Positions 18,471-27,961 of a stretch of 64,000 nucleotides of DNA are shown here, piece by piece (positions within the stretch are counted from its first letter, which is position 1; each line of letters begins with the position of its first letter). The stretch spans positions 62,001 through 126,000 of the forward strand of contig CADAOZ010000005.1 in NCBI GenBank assembly GCA_902789735.1, written 5' to 3'. Under the pieces are notes generated by a model. That model saw only the letters and a list, made by a program, of their open reading frames with translations, was not told the origin of the DNA and did no database searches. Made by a program: the position numbers and the translations under genes. This DNA is from an uncultured Lachnospiraceae bacterium (GTDB lineage: Bacteria > Bacillota > Clostridia > Lachnospirales > Lachnospiraceae).

Positions 18471-19481
18471 TCAATAAAGCGGATTGCGGAGCCTGGCGTA
18501 ACGGCCGCTGACCTCCAGCGATTTGATATTGCGGTTCAGATAGACCGAGAAGCGGGTCACGCCGCTCTTGCGGATGGCGGCGTCCAGGTTGGGATTGACC
18601 TTTTCCAGCTCCTTTTTCAGGGCGGACAGGTACATATCGTTGGTCCTGCGGTTCTCAAAGATCTTCAGGATCTGGCTTTCTATCTCACTGTCGGAAGAGG
18701 CGGCCAGAGATACCCAGACCGCATTGTCCCGGTTCTCTATCGTCAGAGAAGGAAAATCCATCAGGAATTCCGACAGTTTGCTGTAATGATAGTTACGGAT
18801 ATCGAAATCCGGGAAGATCTTGACCAGACGGGAGCCGATCTCACCAAGTCCGGTCTCCTTACCTTCGGCGCTGTTGTCAATGATCATTTTGATAATGGCT
18901 TCCTCAATGGTATCGATATCTGTAAAGGCATTTTCGGCCTCGCCGTCCAGATCGGCCGTCGTTTCCTCCACGGGATCAGCGGTCTTCCGGACCCTCCGGC
19001 CGGCCGCCGTCTTTTTGGAGGCCGCCTTTTTGACCGGGATATTGTCATCGCTTTCCAGAATATCCAGGAAGATAAAACGCTCACAGGAGACACGGAAAGA
19101 CTCGGGCGTCTTGCGCTCGCCCATGCCGATGACCACCTTGCCGGCTTCCCGCAGACGGGTGGCCAGCTTGTTGAAATCCCCGTCACTGGAGCAGATACAA
19201 AAACCCTGGACCTCGCCGGTATAGAGGATATCCATGGCGTCTATGATCAGCCCGATATCGGAGGCATTCTTTCCGGGCGTATTATTGGGCTGCATGACCG
19301 GCGTCAGGGAATAGCCGGAGGACTTGTTGAGCCATGTATGCAGCCGGTCCTGGGACCAGTCCCCGTACATACGGCGGACCGTGATCTTACCGTATTTGGA
19401 CAGCTCGCTCAGGATCAGCGGTATGTATTTGGCGCTGACATTATCGGCGTCAATCAGCAGGGCAATATTAATATCATCCAT
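18471..19481 (-). CDS. NYN-domain putative ribonuclease with C-terminal LOTUS-like domain
   Basis: A 336-residue protein. Residues 1-155 are a NYN/LabA PIN-like nuclease domain: NIALLIDADNVS near the N-terminus, a central DIGLIIDAMD, and ICSSDGDFNKLATRLRE, which supply the acidic metal-binding residues. A Lys/Arg/Ala-rich linker follows. The remaining part (about 215-335) resembles tandem OST-HTH/LOTUS RNA-binding units (TIEEAIIKMIIDNS ... GSRLVKIFPDFDIRNYHYSKLSEFL). Such proteins are predicted RNA-processing enzymes; target unknown. Start chosen after AAAGGTG; the longer open frame upstream lacks a ribosome site. Confidence 0.85.
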   Translation of the reverse strand: MDDINIALLIDADNVSAKYIPLILSELSKYGKITVRRMYGDWSQDRLHTWLNKSSGYSLTPVMQPNNTPGKNASDIGLIIDAMDILYTGEVQGFCICSSDGDFNKLATRLREAGKVVIGMGERKTPESFRVSCERFIFLDILESDDNIPVKKAASKKTAAGRRVRKTADPVEETTADLDGEAENAFTDIDTIEEAIIKMIIDNSAEGKETGLGEIGSRLVKIFPDFDIRNYHYSKLSEFLMDFPSLTIENRDNAVWVSLAASSDSEIESQILKIFENRRTNDMYLSALKKELEKVNPNLDAAIRKSGVTRFSVYLNRNIKSLEVSGRYARLRNPLY

Positions 19482-19689
19482 ACAAAAATCACCTTTCGTG
19501 ATACAATCAATAACTGCAGGCGCCGCCTGCGGCCGGCGGCACAGACCGCTGCCGGAAGCACGCATCACCTGCTTAATAATACTGTAATTCACAAAAAAAT
19601 GTCAATTCATAAGCCAGCACAGGAACTGCCGGACCAACGGCGGATTTCCGTAACCACTCTATCACCAGTTGGAAAAGGGGAATAAGAAT

Positions 19690-20502
19690 ATGAGCGAACA
19701 GAAAAAGAAACTGACACCTCCCAGACCCAAGGCAGAGACCATGCAGGTCGAGCCGCATCCAAAGACCAAAGTGAAAAAAGTGATCGCTGTTGTCAGCGGC
19801 AAAGGCGGCGTAGGCAAATCCTCCGTGACCGCCATGTCCGCCGTCTGGGCCAGAAGGAACGGCTATCTGACCGGCATTCTGGACGCGGACATTACAGGGC
19901 CCAGCATGCCCAAAATGTTCGGTCTGGGCTATAAGGACCTGATCTCCACCGACGAGGGCCTGCAGCCGGCCACTTCCATCACCGGCATCAAGGTCATGTC
20001 CATGAACCTGCTGATGAAGCAGGAGGACGCGCCTGTCATCTGGCGCAGTCCCGTCATCACCGGCGCCCTCAAGCAGTTCTGGCAGGAGGTCATCTGGGGC
20101 AATGTGGATTACATGTTCGTGGATATGCCTCCCGGCACCGGCGATATCCCGCTGACGGTCTTCCAGTCCCTGCCGGTCGCCGGCATCCTCATCGTCACGA
20201 CCCCCCAGGATCTGGTCAGCATGATCGTAAAGAAGGCCCTGGGCATGGCCAAGCTGATGAACGTTCCCGTACTGGGCCTGGTCGAGAACATGAGCTATAT
20301 CACCTGCCCTCACTGCGGCGAACAGATCCATCTGTTCGGCAATGGAAAGATCGATGAGATCGCCAGGAAGGAAGGCCTGCCCGTCATCGCCAGAATCCCC
20401 ATCGATCCGGAAATGACTGCGGCCTGTGACAGCGGCAAGGTGGAATACGTGGACGTCAGTGTCATGGACGGCCTGGCGGAAGTCCTGCCTCCCATTGAAT
20501 GA
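19690..20502 (+). CDS. Mrp/NBP35-family iron-sulfur carrier ATPase
   Basis: A 270-residue P-loop ATPase of the ApbC/Mrp family that binds and delivers Fe-S clusters. The deviant Walker A is SGKGGVGKSS (about residues 36-45), switch region VDMPPGTGD, and the C-terminal CPHC pair (YITCPHCGEQIHLFG) that holds the bridging cluster between two subunits. The basic Lys/Pro-rich N-terminus of 30 residues is outside the fold. Start chosen at MSEQKKK after AAGGGG. It ends at a 21-bp palindrome. Confidence 0.92.
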   Translation: MSEQKKKLTPPRPKAETMQVEPHPKTKVKKVIAVVSGKGGVGKSSVTAMSAVWARRNGYLTGILDADITGPSMPKMFGLGYKDLISTDEGLQPATSITGIKVMSMNLLMKQEDAPVIWRSPVITGALKQFWQEVIWGNVDYMFVDMPPGTGDIPLTVFQSLPVAGILIVTTPQDLVSMIVKKALGMAKLMNVPVLGLVENMSYITCPHCGEQIHLFGNGKIDEIARKEGLPVIARIPIDPEMTAACDSGKVEYVDVSVMDGLAEVLPPIE

Positions 20503-20528
20503 GAACCGTACTATACAGTCCCTGTGGA

Positions 20529-20574
20529 CAGACAACGAAGAACCCGGCCATGCGGCCGGGTTCTTCGTTGTCTG
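20529..20574. terminator. 21-bp perfect palindrome between convergent genes
   Basis: The arms 20529-20549 and 20554-20574 are perfectly complementary around an ATGC loop. It sits in the 80-base gap between the convergent mrp and comB-like genes and can serve both strands. Neither side has a real T-tract, so its role as a terminator is inferred from place and stem strength. Confidence 0.65.
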
Positions 20575-20582
20575 CTGTACTT

Positions 20583-21272
20583 TCAGATATGGACCGGAAC
20601 CATTCGGTTCCTGCCTCTTTCGTCCCGCTCCAGGCGGAGCACAAAGGGAAAGCGGTCACAGTCCACGCACAGGGGAAAATCCGCCTGCGGAAAGGCGGTC
20701 TGCCTGGGATCAAAGAATTTGGCCCCGTCCGTTTCCCGCAGGGCGTCCGCCAGGGGCTGCACGTCCAGGGGCTGTCCTTCCAGAATGCTGCGGATGTAGC
20801 GGGCACAGAGCATGTCTTCGCCGGCTGTCCGCACGCCCGCGTTGCCCATCCCCACCAGTGAGACCCGTTCCGGGTTCCGCCGGCGGATATAGGCGGCAAT
20901 GGCGGCGGCGTTGACCAGTCCGCCGGCAATGATCTCATCGGCTCCCGCCGCGTTGACGATCCCCTGGGTCCCCGCGCTGGTGGAATGGATAATGGTCCTG
21001 CCGGTCAGGTCCAGGCCTGCGGCTTCCGCGGGAGAATTGCCGTGATCAAAACCCGGTACAATAGCCCCTCCCCTTTCTCCGAACAGAAGGAGGGAAGGAT
21101 CCTCCGCCTTCATGGCAAAAGCATCCTCCAGGCTGCCGGTCGGGTAAATGGCCCGGGCGCCGCCGGCGAACAGATAACATTCCAGGGTAAAGGCCCGGAA
21201 TACATCAATGATCACAGTAAGCCCCCGGGCTGCCCGGGCGCCTTCAATCAGTTCCAGAATCTGAATCTCCAT
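20583..21272 (-). CDS. 2-phosphosulfolactate phosphatase family protein (ComB-like)
   Basis: A 229-residue member of the ComB family (PF04029): VIIDVFRAFTLECYLFAGGA near the N-terminus, LFGERGGAIVPGFDHGNSP, and the HSTSAGTQGI segment are diagnostic. ComB hydrolyses 2-phosphosulfolactate in coenzyme M or sulfolactate synthesis. No ComA, ComC or other sulfonate gene is in the window, so the true substrate is open. Start follows GAGGT. Confidence 0.88.
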   Translation of the reverse strand: MEIQILELIEGARAARGLTVIIDVFRAFTLECYLFAGGARAIYPTGSLEDAFAMKAEDPSLLLFGERGGAIVPGFDHGNSPAEAAGLDLTGRTIIHSTSAGTQGIVNAAGADEIIAGGLVNAAAIAAYIRRRNPERVSLVGMGNAGVRTAGEDMLCARYIRSILEGQPLDVQPLADALRETDGAKFFDPRQTAFPQADFPLCVDCDRFPFVLRLERDERGRNRMVPVHI

Positions 21273-21418
21273 ACAGTTACCTCACACCAAAATAAGCGCC
21301 AAAAAATCTCCGGCGGCCGCGCATATCAACAGGATCCTCATTATATTTGCTCTGAATGCCGGCCGGACAGCTTTCGCCGCCCTCATCCCTGAACCGGAGA
21401 AATTATCATTATGAAATT

Positions 21419-22894
21419 TTACAGGTCTTTCTCGTAGACGGGGCTGCAGGTCAGGTGGATGCCCAGTTTCCTGTAGATGGTCTCGTCCACGGGCGACAGG
21501 ATCACGCTGGAGTGGGCTTCCGCTCCCCGCAGATCCGGAATATGCTCCAGGGCCAGGGCCGCGTGTGGATTGCCTGCCGCGGAGCTGGACAGAGCGATCA
21601 GCATCTCATCGCTGTGCAGCCTGGGGTTGTGGCTGCCCAGATATTTGATCTTGAGGACCTGGATGGGCTCCAGAGCCGCAGCGGAGACCAGCTTCTCGTC
21701 GGGATCGATACCGGCGCATTCCTTGATGGCGTTCATCAGGGTGGCGGACGCGGCGCCGAACAGATCGGAGGTCCTTCCGGTGACCAGCCGGCCGTCCCGC
21801 AGTTCGATGGCGCCGGCCGGATGACCGGTCAGCTCCTGACGGGTCAGGGCCGCGGAATAAACTTTGCGCTGCTCCGGCTCAAGACCAGCCTGTTTGAGCA
21901 GCAGCTCCATGCGGAAGAGTTCCGCCCGTGGAGCGTTGCCCTTTTTGACATCGCAGGCCGTATGATAATAGCGGCGCAGGATCTCCTGTTTGGCCGCCTC
22001 CCGGCATACCTCGTCATCGCTGATGGCGAAGCCTACCATATTGACGCCCATATCGGTGGGGGAACGGTAGGGGCTCTCGCCCAGGATGCCTTCGAACATG
22101 GCAGACAGCACCGGGAAGATCTCCACATCACGGTTATAGTTGATGGTGGTCTCGCCGTAGGCTTCCATATGGAAGGGATCGATCATGTTGATATCGTCCA
22201 GGTCTGCTGTCGCCGCCTCGTAAGCGATATTGACAGGGTGGCGCAGGGGCAGGTTCCATACAGGGAAGGTCTCGAACTTGGCGTATCCGGCCTTGACGCC
22301 CCGTTTATTCTCATGATAGAGCTGGGACAGGCAGGTAGCCATTTTGCCGCTGCCGGGACCGGGGGCCGTGACGACGACCAGGTCGCGGCTGGTCTCTATA
22401 TAGTCATTGCGTCCAAATCCCTGGTCGCTGAGGATGTGGCTGACATTCTCCGGGTAGCCGTCAATGATATAGTGCAGATAGGAACGGATGCCCAGGGTAC
22501 TCAGCTTCTGGCGGAATTTATCGGCCGCGCTCTGGCCCGTATACTGGGTGATCACGACGCTGGAGACGAAAAAGCCTCTGGTCTCCAGGGCGTTCTTGAG
22601 GCGCAGGACATCTACGTCATAGGTGATGCCCAGGTCGCCGCGGATCTTGTTCTGTTCTATGGCCGAAGCGTTAATGACGATCACGATCTCGGCCTGATCC
22701 TTGAGCTGCTCCAGCATCTTCAGCTTGTTGTCCGGCGCGAATCCGGGCAGGACACGGGAGGCGTGATAATCATCGAACAGCTTACCTCCGAATTCCAGGT
22801 ACAGCTTGCCGAATTGGGACACCCTCTCCTTAATGTGCTTGGACTGAAGGCTGAGATATTTGTCGGAATCAAATCCTATAGCAGTAGATGACAT
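21419..22894 (-). CDS. DUF1846 domain-containing protein
   Basis: A 491-residue protein matching the DUF1846 family throughout: [19 protein letters not shown] at the N-terminus, [38 protein letters not shown] (a P-loop-like segment near residues 175-195) and [14 protein letters not shown]. The family is widespread in Bacillota gut bacteria and its function is not established; the P-loop-like GPGSGKMAT suggests nucleotide or phosphate binding, which is inference. It stands alone, with about 200 bases of non-coding sequence on the upstream side. Confidence 0.9.
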   Translation of the reverse strand: MSSTAIGFDSDKYLSLQSKHIKERVSQFGKLYLEFGGKLFDDYHASRVLPGFAPDNKLKMLEQLKDQAEIVIVINASAIEQNKIRGDLGITYDVDVLRLKNALETRGFFVSSVVITQYTGQSAADKFRQKLSTLGIRSYLHYIIDGYPENVSHILSDQGFGRNDYIETSRDLVVVTAPGPGSGKMATCLSQLYHENKRGVKAGYAKFETFPVWNLPLRHPVNIAYEAATADLDDINMIDPFHMEAYGETTINYNRDVEIFPVLSAMFEGILGESPYRSPTDMGVNMVGFAISDDEVCREAAKQEILRRYYHTACDVKKGNAPRAELFRMELLLKQAGLEPEQRKVYSAALTRQELTGHPAGAIELRDGRLVTGRTSDLFGAASATLMNAIKECAGIDPDEKLVSAAALEPIQVLKIKYLGSHNPRLHSDEMLIALSSSAAGNPHAALALEHIPDLRGAEAHSSVILSPVDETIYRKLGIHLTCSPVYEKDL

Positions 22895-23045
22895 ATTCTT
22901 CCTCCATGATCATATCGGTCCGGCAGGCAGCCTGCCTCTTTTTAAAAACACAAAATTCATTATAGCAGAAAACTGTCCTGTTTACCTGCTTATTTCATGA
23001 ATTTGGAAAATATGCCCGAAAGAAACCCCAAAAGAAAGCGGCCAC

Positions 23046-23064
23046 GCGGGAGCTCCGCTCCCGC
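23046..23064 (-). terminator. Terminator after the small HPr-like gene
   Basis: A perfect 8-bp inner stem, GCGGGAGC/GCTCCCGC, within a larger AAAGCGG/CCGCTTT outer stem (about 23035-23081), followed on the minus strand by TTCTTTTGG. Confidence 0.6.
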
Positions 23065-23094
23065 ATGACCGCTGCCGCTTTCGTATATGAGTCT

Positions 23095-23328
23095 TCAGCC
23101 TGCCATCATGTATCTGACAAGTCTGGCCGCGTCTTCCTCGGATGCCGCTTCTACTTCCATTCTGCGGATCCTGCCGCCGGCCACCAGATTGGCCATTTCC
23201 GCGAACTGGCCCGCATAGGTCTTCAGATCATAATGTCTGCCCTCGGGAGAGACCGCGTCCACAGCGCCTTCGCAGCTGTTCACTACTTCGATGAATCTGT
23301 CAAAATTTCTAATATTATAAAATGTCAT
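23095..23328 (-). CDS. Small protein, possibly a divergent HPr-like fold
   Basis: A 77-residue protein I cannot assign with confidence. The pattern of an N-terminal FDRFIEVVNSCEGAVDAVS, a central strand-helix DLKTYAGQFAEMAN and the closing SEEDAARLVRYM recalls the very divergent HPr-family proteins of Lachnospiraceae, but neither His15 nor Ser46 is present. AGAGG lies upstream of the ATG and a terminator follows, so it is a real independent gene. It may be a regulatory PTS-like protein; that is a guess. Confidence 0.55.
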   Translation of the reverse strand: MTFYNIRNFDRFIEVVNSCEGAVDAVSPEGRHYDLKTYAGQFAEMANLVAGGRIRRMEVEAASEEDAARLVRYMMAG

Positions 23329-23496
23329 AACAATACCTCTTTTCGCGCGGCGTGCTTCTTCTTTCTTCTTCTCTTTCGCGCGACGCCTTTCTTTAATTTC
23401 GTTTACAAGAGGTATTCTACACTTTCTCCGCCGGAAGACAAGGACATTTCCCCACGAAAAACAGCCAAATCCTGCGCGGGTTCCGGGCCTGCCGCG

Positions 23497-24891
23497 TCAG
23501 ACACTGACGATGCCCAGCACGGTCAGGACGGAAGTGATCAGGATAATGATGATAAAAATCGGGCACAGATAGCGGATCATGAAATTAAAGACCCTTTTCC
23601 TCTTAAAGGGCATGCCATCCAGTTCGACCTCCTCCGCGATCCGCTTAAAACCGATGACCCGGATCACCAGCAGGCAGGTGGCCAGGGCGCCCAGCGGCAT
23701 CATCAGGGAATTGGTGATGAAATCAAAGAAATCCAGAAACTGCATGCCGATCAGGGTCACGCCCGCCAGAGGCCCGTAGCCCAGGGAAGACAGGGTACCG
23801 AGGACCAGCATGATCACGGCCATCAGGGTCGCCGCCGGGATCCGTCCCAGGTGCAGCTCGTCTTCAAAGGTGGAAACGGCGCTCTCGGCCAGGGCGATGG
23901 CACTGGTCAGGGCCGCGAAAAAGACCAGGACAAAGAACATGATGCCGACAGGGGTACCGAAGTCCAGACTGGCAAAGACCTTGGGTATGGTTATGAACAT
24001 CAGGGAAGGGCCTGCTCCCAGGGTCTCCGGATCGCCGCCGGAAAAGGCGAATACGGCAGGAATGACCATCAGGGCTGCCATAAAGGCAATGCCTGTATCA
24101 AAGATCTCGACCTGCTCAGTGGCGTTTTCCACCGAAACATCATCCTTCATATAGGAACCGAAGGTAATCAGGATACCCATGGCGATGGACAGGGAGAAGA
24201 ACATCTGCTCCATGGCCGAGACCACGGTCATCCAGGAAAAGTTGGCAAAGTTGGGGATGAGCAGGTATTTGACGCCCTGCATGGCTCCCGGCCTGGTGCA
24301 GGAATAGACCGCTACGATCACGGCCAGCACGACCAGGACCGGCATCATGAATTTGGAGACCCGCTCAATACCATTGCGGACGCCCAGATAAATGATGACC
24401 AGGACAGCGCCGGCAAAAATCAGGAAAAAGAGTTCTGTCTGCAGGCCGTTGCTGATGAAATCACTGAAGTAGCCGTCCTGGGCCATGGCCTCGGTCTGAC
24501 CGGTAAAATAGCCCACCATATATTTGACGACCCAGCCGCCGATGGTGGAATAATAGGGCACGATCAGCATGGGAACGACGGCGTTGATCCAGCCGCCCAG
24601 CTTCAGGGTGAACCTGTGGCCGAAAAAGCTGAACGCCCCCACCGGGCTTTTCTTTGTCATGCGTCCGATGGCTGTCTCCGCCATGATCATGGAATAGCCG
24701 AAGGTCATGGCCAGAATGATATAGACCAGCAGGAAGATCCCCCCGCCGTATTTGGCGGCCAGATAGGGAAATCTCCAGATATTGCCCAGTCCTACCGAAG
24801 CCCCCGCGGCCGACAGGACGAATCCCAGCCTGCCGGAAAAGCTGCTTCTTTCTTTTTTGTTCGAATTGTCTTGTCCGTTTGAAGTACTCAT
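23497..24891 (-). CDS. Sodium-dependent amino acid transporter, NSS/SNF family
   Basis: A 464-residue membrane protein with 11-12 predicted helices. The N-terminal SRLGFVLSAAGASVGLGNIWRFPYL-type helix (here GRLGFVLSAAGASVGLGN, then IWRFPYLAAKYGGG) contains the sodium and substrate site of LeuT-like transporters. It imports an amino acid or related amine with Na+; the substrate is not decided by sequence. Start chosen at MSTSNGQDNSN after AAGGGGAAG; the upstream open frame is basic and unlike transporter N-termini. Confidence 0.92.
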   Translation of the reverse strand: MSTSNGQDNSNKKERSSFSGRLGFVLSAAGASVGLGNIWRFPYLAAKYGGGIFLLVYIILAMTFGYSMIMAETAIGRMTKKSPVGAFSFFGHRFTLKLGGWINAVVPMLIVPYYSTIGGWVVKYMVGYFTGQTEAMAQDGYFSDFISNGLQTELFFLIFAGAVLVIIYLGVRNGIERVSKFMMPVLVVLAVIVAVYSCTRPGAMQGVKYLLIPNFANFSWMTVVSAMEQMFFSLSIAMGILITFGSYMKDDVSVENATEQVEIFDTGIAFMAALMVIPAVFAFSGGDPETLGAGPSLMFITIPKVFASLDFGTPVGIMFFVLVFFAALTSAIALAESAVSTFEDELHLGRIPAATLMAVIMLVLGTLSSLGYGPLAGVTLIGMQFLDFFDFITNSLMMPLGALATCLLVIRVIGFKRIAEEVELDGMPFKRKRVFNFMIRYLCPIFIIIILITSVLTVLGIVSV

Positions 24892-25071
24892 TTTTCTTCC
24901 CCTTTTTTCAGACCACCTGCCGGCCCCTTCCCGGCGGATCCGGTCTTTGTGTTTTTGATTCTTCCGGCCTCTCTGTTCTCCTCCCGCAGGCGGCCGTGCA
25001 ATATCCGCCTGTCCCATGGGACAAACGGTTTAAAAGAATCGCATGCTACACAGTATAGCACATTTTAGCAA

Positions 25072-25115
25072 AAATAGAGACAGGAAGCCTGACAATCCAC
25101 CAGGTTCCCTGTCTC
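25072..25115 (-). terminator. Terminator of the ROK regulator gene
   Basis: A 15-bp stem with one mismatch (GAGACAGGGAACCTG with CAGGCTTCCTGTCTC) is followed on the minus strand by TATTTTTGC. Confidence 0.8.
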
Positions 25116-25142
25116 AAAATTCTTCCTTCTCTGTTTTCCGCA

Positions 25143-26273
25143 TCAGGCCTGTTCCAGTAATGTGCCGATAAAAGCATCCAGGGCCAGATTGGCGGCGCCT
25201 GCCGTAAAGGCATTGCGGGGCCTGCAGGCCAGGACATAATCAATGTCCCGCTGGAAGAGGTCATATCCGGTCATCTTATTGATCAGCTCCTCCAGATGGG
25301 GCTCCATATAACGCCCGACCTCTCCGCCGATGATGATATTCATATCCAGAGCCATCCGCAGGTTGGTCAGCAGGACGGCCAGATCATTCAGATACGTGTC
25401 CCAGACCCTGCTGCAGTCCGGATCACCGGCCTCCAGCTTCTCAAAGAACAGGGACATCTGTTCCTTCCGGGTCAGTTCCGGCATCTGCAGGGTATTCCGC
25501 AGCAGCATGGAGGAAAGATACGGATCCGCGCATCCCTTCTTGCCGCAGTAGCATCTGCGGCCGCCGGGAACCAGGATCATGTGTCCGATTTCGCCTGCCT
25601 GCCGGGTATCTCCGATGAAAATCCTGCCGTTCACCATGATGGAGCCGCCTACGGAAGTGCTCAGGGAGACATATAGATAGCTGTCCCTGCCGGGCGCCAG
25701 CTCGGACCGGCAGCCGCAGTTGGCGTCATTGGCAATGGTCAGAGGCCAGGGGATAAATCTGCGGAAACGGTCTGTCGACATGTGGGAAAGTCCGAAAATA
25801 TGGGAACGGATGACTTCGTTCCCGTCCTCGTCTATAATGCCCGGAAAAGAGATCCCCACGCCCAGAATCTTATCTCCGGGAATCCCGCACCGGTCCACAA
25901 AGTTCCGCAGACGGCTGCCCAGTTCCCGGTACCAGTCCAACGTATCCGAAAAGATCATTTCCTCCCGCACATTCTCCAGGATTTCTCCCTGCAGGTCTGT
26001 CAGCGCCATACTGACATGGTGGACCGCTACGTTGATCCCGACCGCGTAGGCGGCATCCGTTTTCAGACGGATCCGTCTGGCCCTGCGGCCGCCGGTCGAC
26101 TGTTCACTGCCGCACTCCTCCAGGATCCCGTTCTGGACCATAAGATTCACATTGTTGATGACGGTGGGCATACTCAGGCCCAGTTCCGCTGCTATGTCCG
26201 CCCGGGTCATCTCCACCCGGCCCCGCAGCAGCTGCAGTATATCTGTCTGGCTTTGCCGTTTATCCAGTGCCAT
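25143..26273 (-). CDS. ROK-family transcriptional repressor
   Basis: A 376-residue NagC/XylR-type protein. A winged HTH occupies residues 8-65 (TRADIAAELGLSMPTVINNVNLMV), followed by a sugar-kinase-like ROK domain with a GVGISFPGIID segment, the DANC segment at the active site and a zinc site GEIGHMILVPGGRRCYCGKKGC. It probably represses sugar-use genes and is released by a sugar ligand. No kinase or transporter for a sugar is adjacent except the NSS transporter downstream; the regulon is unknown. Confidence 0.9.
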   Translation of the reverse strand: MALDKRQSQTDILQLLRGRVEMTRADIAAELGLSMPTVINNVNLMVQNGILEECGSEQSTGGRRARRIRLKTDAAYAVGINVAVHHVSMALTDLQGEILENVREEMIFSDTLDWYRELGSRLRNFVDRCGIPGDKILGVGISFPGIIDEDGNEVIRSHIFGLSHMSTDRFRRFIPWPLTIANDANCGCRSELAPGRDSYLYVSLSTSVGGSIMVNGRIFIGDTRQAGEIGHMILVPGGRRCYCGKKGCADPYLSSMLLRNTLQMPELTRKEQMSLFFEKLEAGDPDCSRVWDTYLNDLAVLLTNLRMALDMNIIIGGEVGRYMEPHLEELINKMTGYDLFQRDIDYVLACRPRNAFTAGAANLALDAFIGTLLEQA

Positions 26274-26378
26274 CTCTATATCCCTTTATCCTTACATTTG
26301 AAATAACTTTTCTAAAAGGATTATAGAATCTTTTCCGCGCGCTTTCCACTGCAGCACTCTAAAGATTTTCTAAATTCT

Positions 26379-27782
26379 TTAAGCCGCCGCAGTCTGCCTG
26401 CAGGCAGACCGGAGTCCGGCTGTCAGATTCTCCCGGTCGATGATCTCATTGATCATGATGACCCTGCCGCCAAATCCCTGCAGGGTTTCGGTGGACAGGA
26501 CCGCGTCATATCTGTCCGCGGCATCAGGCCGGCATTCTTCCGGCTCCAGAAACGTCATGCGGGTACTGGAATCCAGCAGGGACTCCAGCTGCAGGCCGAG
26601 CAGGCGGCGTACCGCCGGATCCTCCCGGCAGATGACCGCGATCCGCAGGCCGCGGGTCTCCGGGCCCTCATGGGCCGCCGCCCAGGTCCCGAAATAAACG
26701 CCCAGATACTGAAGCTCTGCGTCAGAGACCGCAAGACCGGTCCTGTCCGTGACGGCTTCCGCCGCGATTTCCGCCATCCGGCCTGCTGCCGGGTATCTGG
26801 CGAACAGATCTGTAACGGGCTTTCCTTCCGGAGCTATGCCGTAGCGGAGCCTGCGGCACATCTGCATGACATGATACAGGAAGGCCTCTCTGAGGTCTCC
26901 CAGGTCCGGCCGGATACCTGCCTGCCGGTAGATCCGGTCCATGATTTCTTCCGTCAGAGCCTCGCAGTCAGGATCGGGCCTGCCTGTCTCCTGTCTGTCC
27001 GCCTCTCCGGGGGTCCGCAGACTGGCTGCGGCCAGGGCAAGAAATGTCTTTTCATTTTCGGTGAGGGACATGGCTCCCGCCAGTTCCTGCAAAGCACTGC
27101 TGCCGTTCCCGGCAGCAAGTTCCGGATAACAGCCGGACAGATCTTCTACCGGATGGCCTGTCCTGTTTCTTTCCAGAGCCAGACCCGCGAAACGGCGGAA
27201 CCAGGCAGCTGCCCTTTTGCTCAGGCCTGCTTCTCTGCAGTAACGGTCGACACGGGCATCTTCCGACGGCAGAATCAGATGGGGATAGGCTGCCAGCAGG
27301 CATCTGCGGATATCAATCTCCCTGCCCTCCAGGACCAGGCCTCTGCCGCACCTGCCGGTGATCTTCAGATTCCAGGGGGCCAGTTCCCGGCGCAGCCTGG
27401 ACAGATCCGCCATTAAAGTAGTCCTGCCGATATAGAGCTCATAGGCGATTTCGTCGGAGATCACCGGCGCCTCTGCCCGGAGCAGGGTCTCGAAAAGGTA
27501 TCCCATCCGGTCTTCGGGCAGTCCCTGGTCTGTCTGCGCGGCCATCCGGCTCACGAAGCGGTCCAGACCGGCAGGATCCGTCACGTTCAGGCTGCAGATC
27601 CCCTGCTTTCTGCTGACGGAAGCGATTCCGGCCAGATCTTTTTCCAGTCCGGCCAGGTCATTGCGGATGGTCCTCTCGGTCACTGACAGCTTCTCTGCCA
27701 TCCCGGAGATCCGGACGCCCTTATGTGTCCGCAGCATATGCAGCAGTTCCTGTGTTCTTTCCTGTGCTGAATAAGTCTTCAT
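26379..27782 (-). CDS. Short PRD-domain transcriptional regulator lacking an EIIA domain
   Basis: A 467-residue BglG/MtlR-like regulator: HTH_11 (about 5-60; VRISGMAEKLSVTERTIRNDL), a second Mga-type HTH (about 95-160; SDEIAYELYIGRTTLMADL), two PRD domains with conserved histidines visible in RNRTGHPVED and AFLYHVMQMCRRLRYG, and a short IIB-like remnant at the end. It is a paralogue of the 639-residue regulator next to it but stops before the EIIA domain. It lies downstream of that gene on the same strand, separated by 262 bases with their own AT-rich palindromes. Likely a PTS-responsive activator; whether it acts on the glucitol operon is inferred from position. Confidence 0.8.
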   Translation of the reverse strand: MKTYSAQERTQELLHMLRTHKGVRISGMAEKLSVTERTIRNDLAGLEKDLAGIASVSRKQGICSLNVTDPAGLDRFVSRMAAQTDQGLPEDRMGYLFETLLRAEAPVISDEIAYELYIGRTTLMADLSRLRRELAPWNLKITGRCGRGLVLEGREIDIRRCLLAAYPHLILPSEDARVDRYCREAGLSKRAAAWFRRFAGLALERNRTGHPVEDLSGCYPELAAGNGSSALQELAGAMSLTENEKTFLALAAASLRTPGEADRQETGRPDPDCEALTEEIMDRIYRQAGIRPDLGDLREAFLYHVMQMCRRLRYGIAPEGKPVTDLFARYPAAGRMAEIAAEAVTDRTGLAVSDAELQYLGVYFGTWAAAHEGPETRGLRIAVICREDPAVRRLLGLQLESLLDSSTRMTFLEPEECRPDAADRYDAVLSTETLQGFGGRVIMINEIIDRENLTAGLRSACRQTAAA

Positions 27783-27870
27783 CCTGCGTCCCCCGTTCTT
27801 CCTGCTTCTTTTTCGGCTGACCGGCTGGCTGGTGTGCCTGCCGGCCGCAGTCATCCGCGGCACTTATGTT

Positions 27871-27961
27871 TTTACTTTTATAAAATGTTTTATGTTAGTA
27901 TACTACAGCAGCGGCCGCTTCCTGTCAAGGTTAAATCAAATATTTTATAAAAGTTTTTATA
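27871..27961. promoter_or_regulatory. Paired AT-rich operator-like sites upstream of the short PRD regulator
   Basis: Two inverted copies of AACTTTTATAAAATRTTT-like sequence, at 27871-27892 (ACTTTTATAAAATGTTT) and at 27937-27961 on the other strand (AACTTTTATAAAATATTT), are about 65 bases apart. A third copy lies upstream of the sorbitol-6-P dehydrogenase gene at 34228-34254. They look like binding sites of a common regulator; each also contains TATAAA, so they may overlap promoters. Confidence 0.55.

Noticed and set aside
23065..24882. 605-codon plus-strand open frame, Gln/Asp/His-rich
   Set aside because: Antisense to the NSS transporter, whose conserved first helix is clear.
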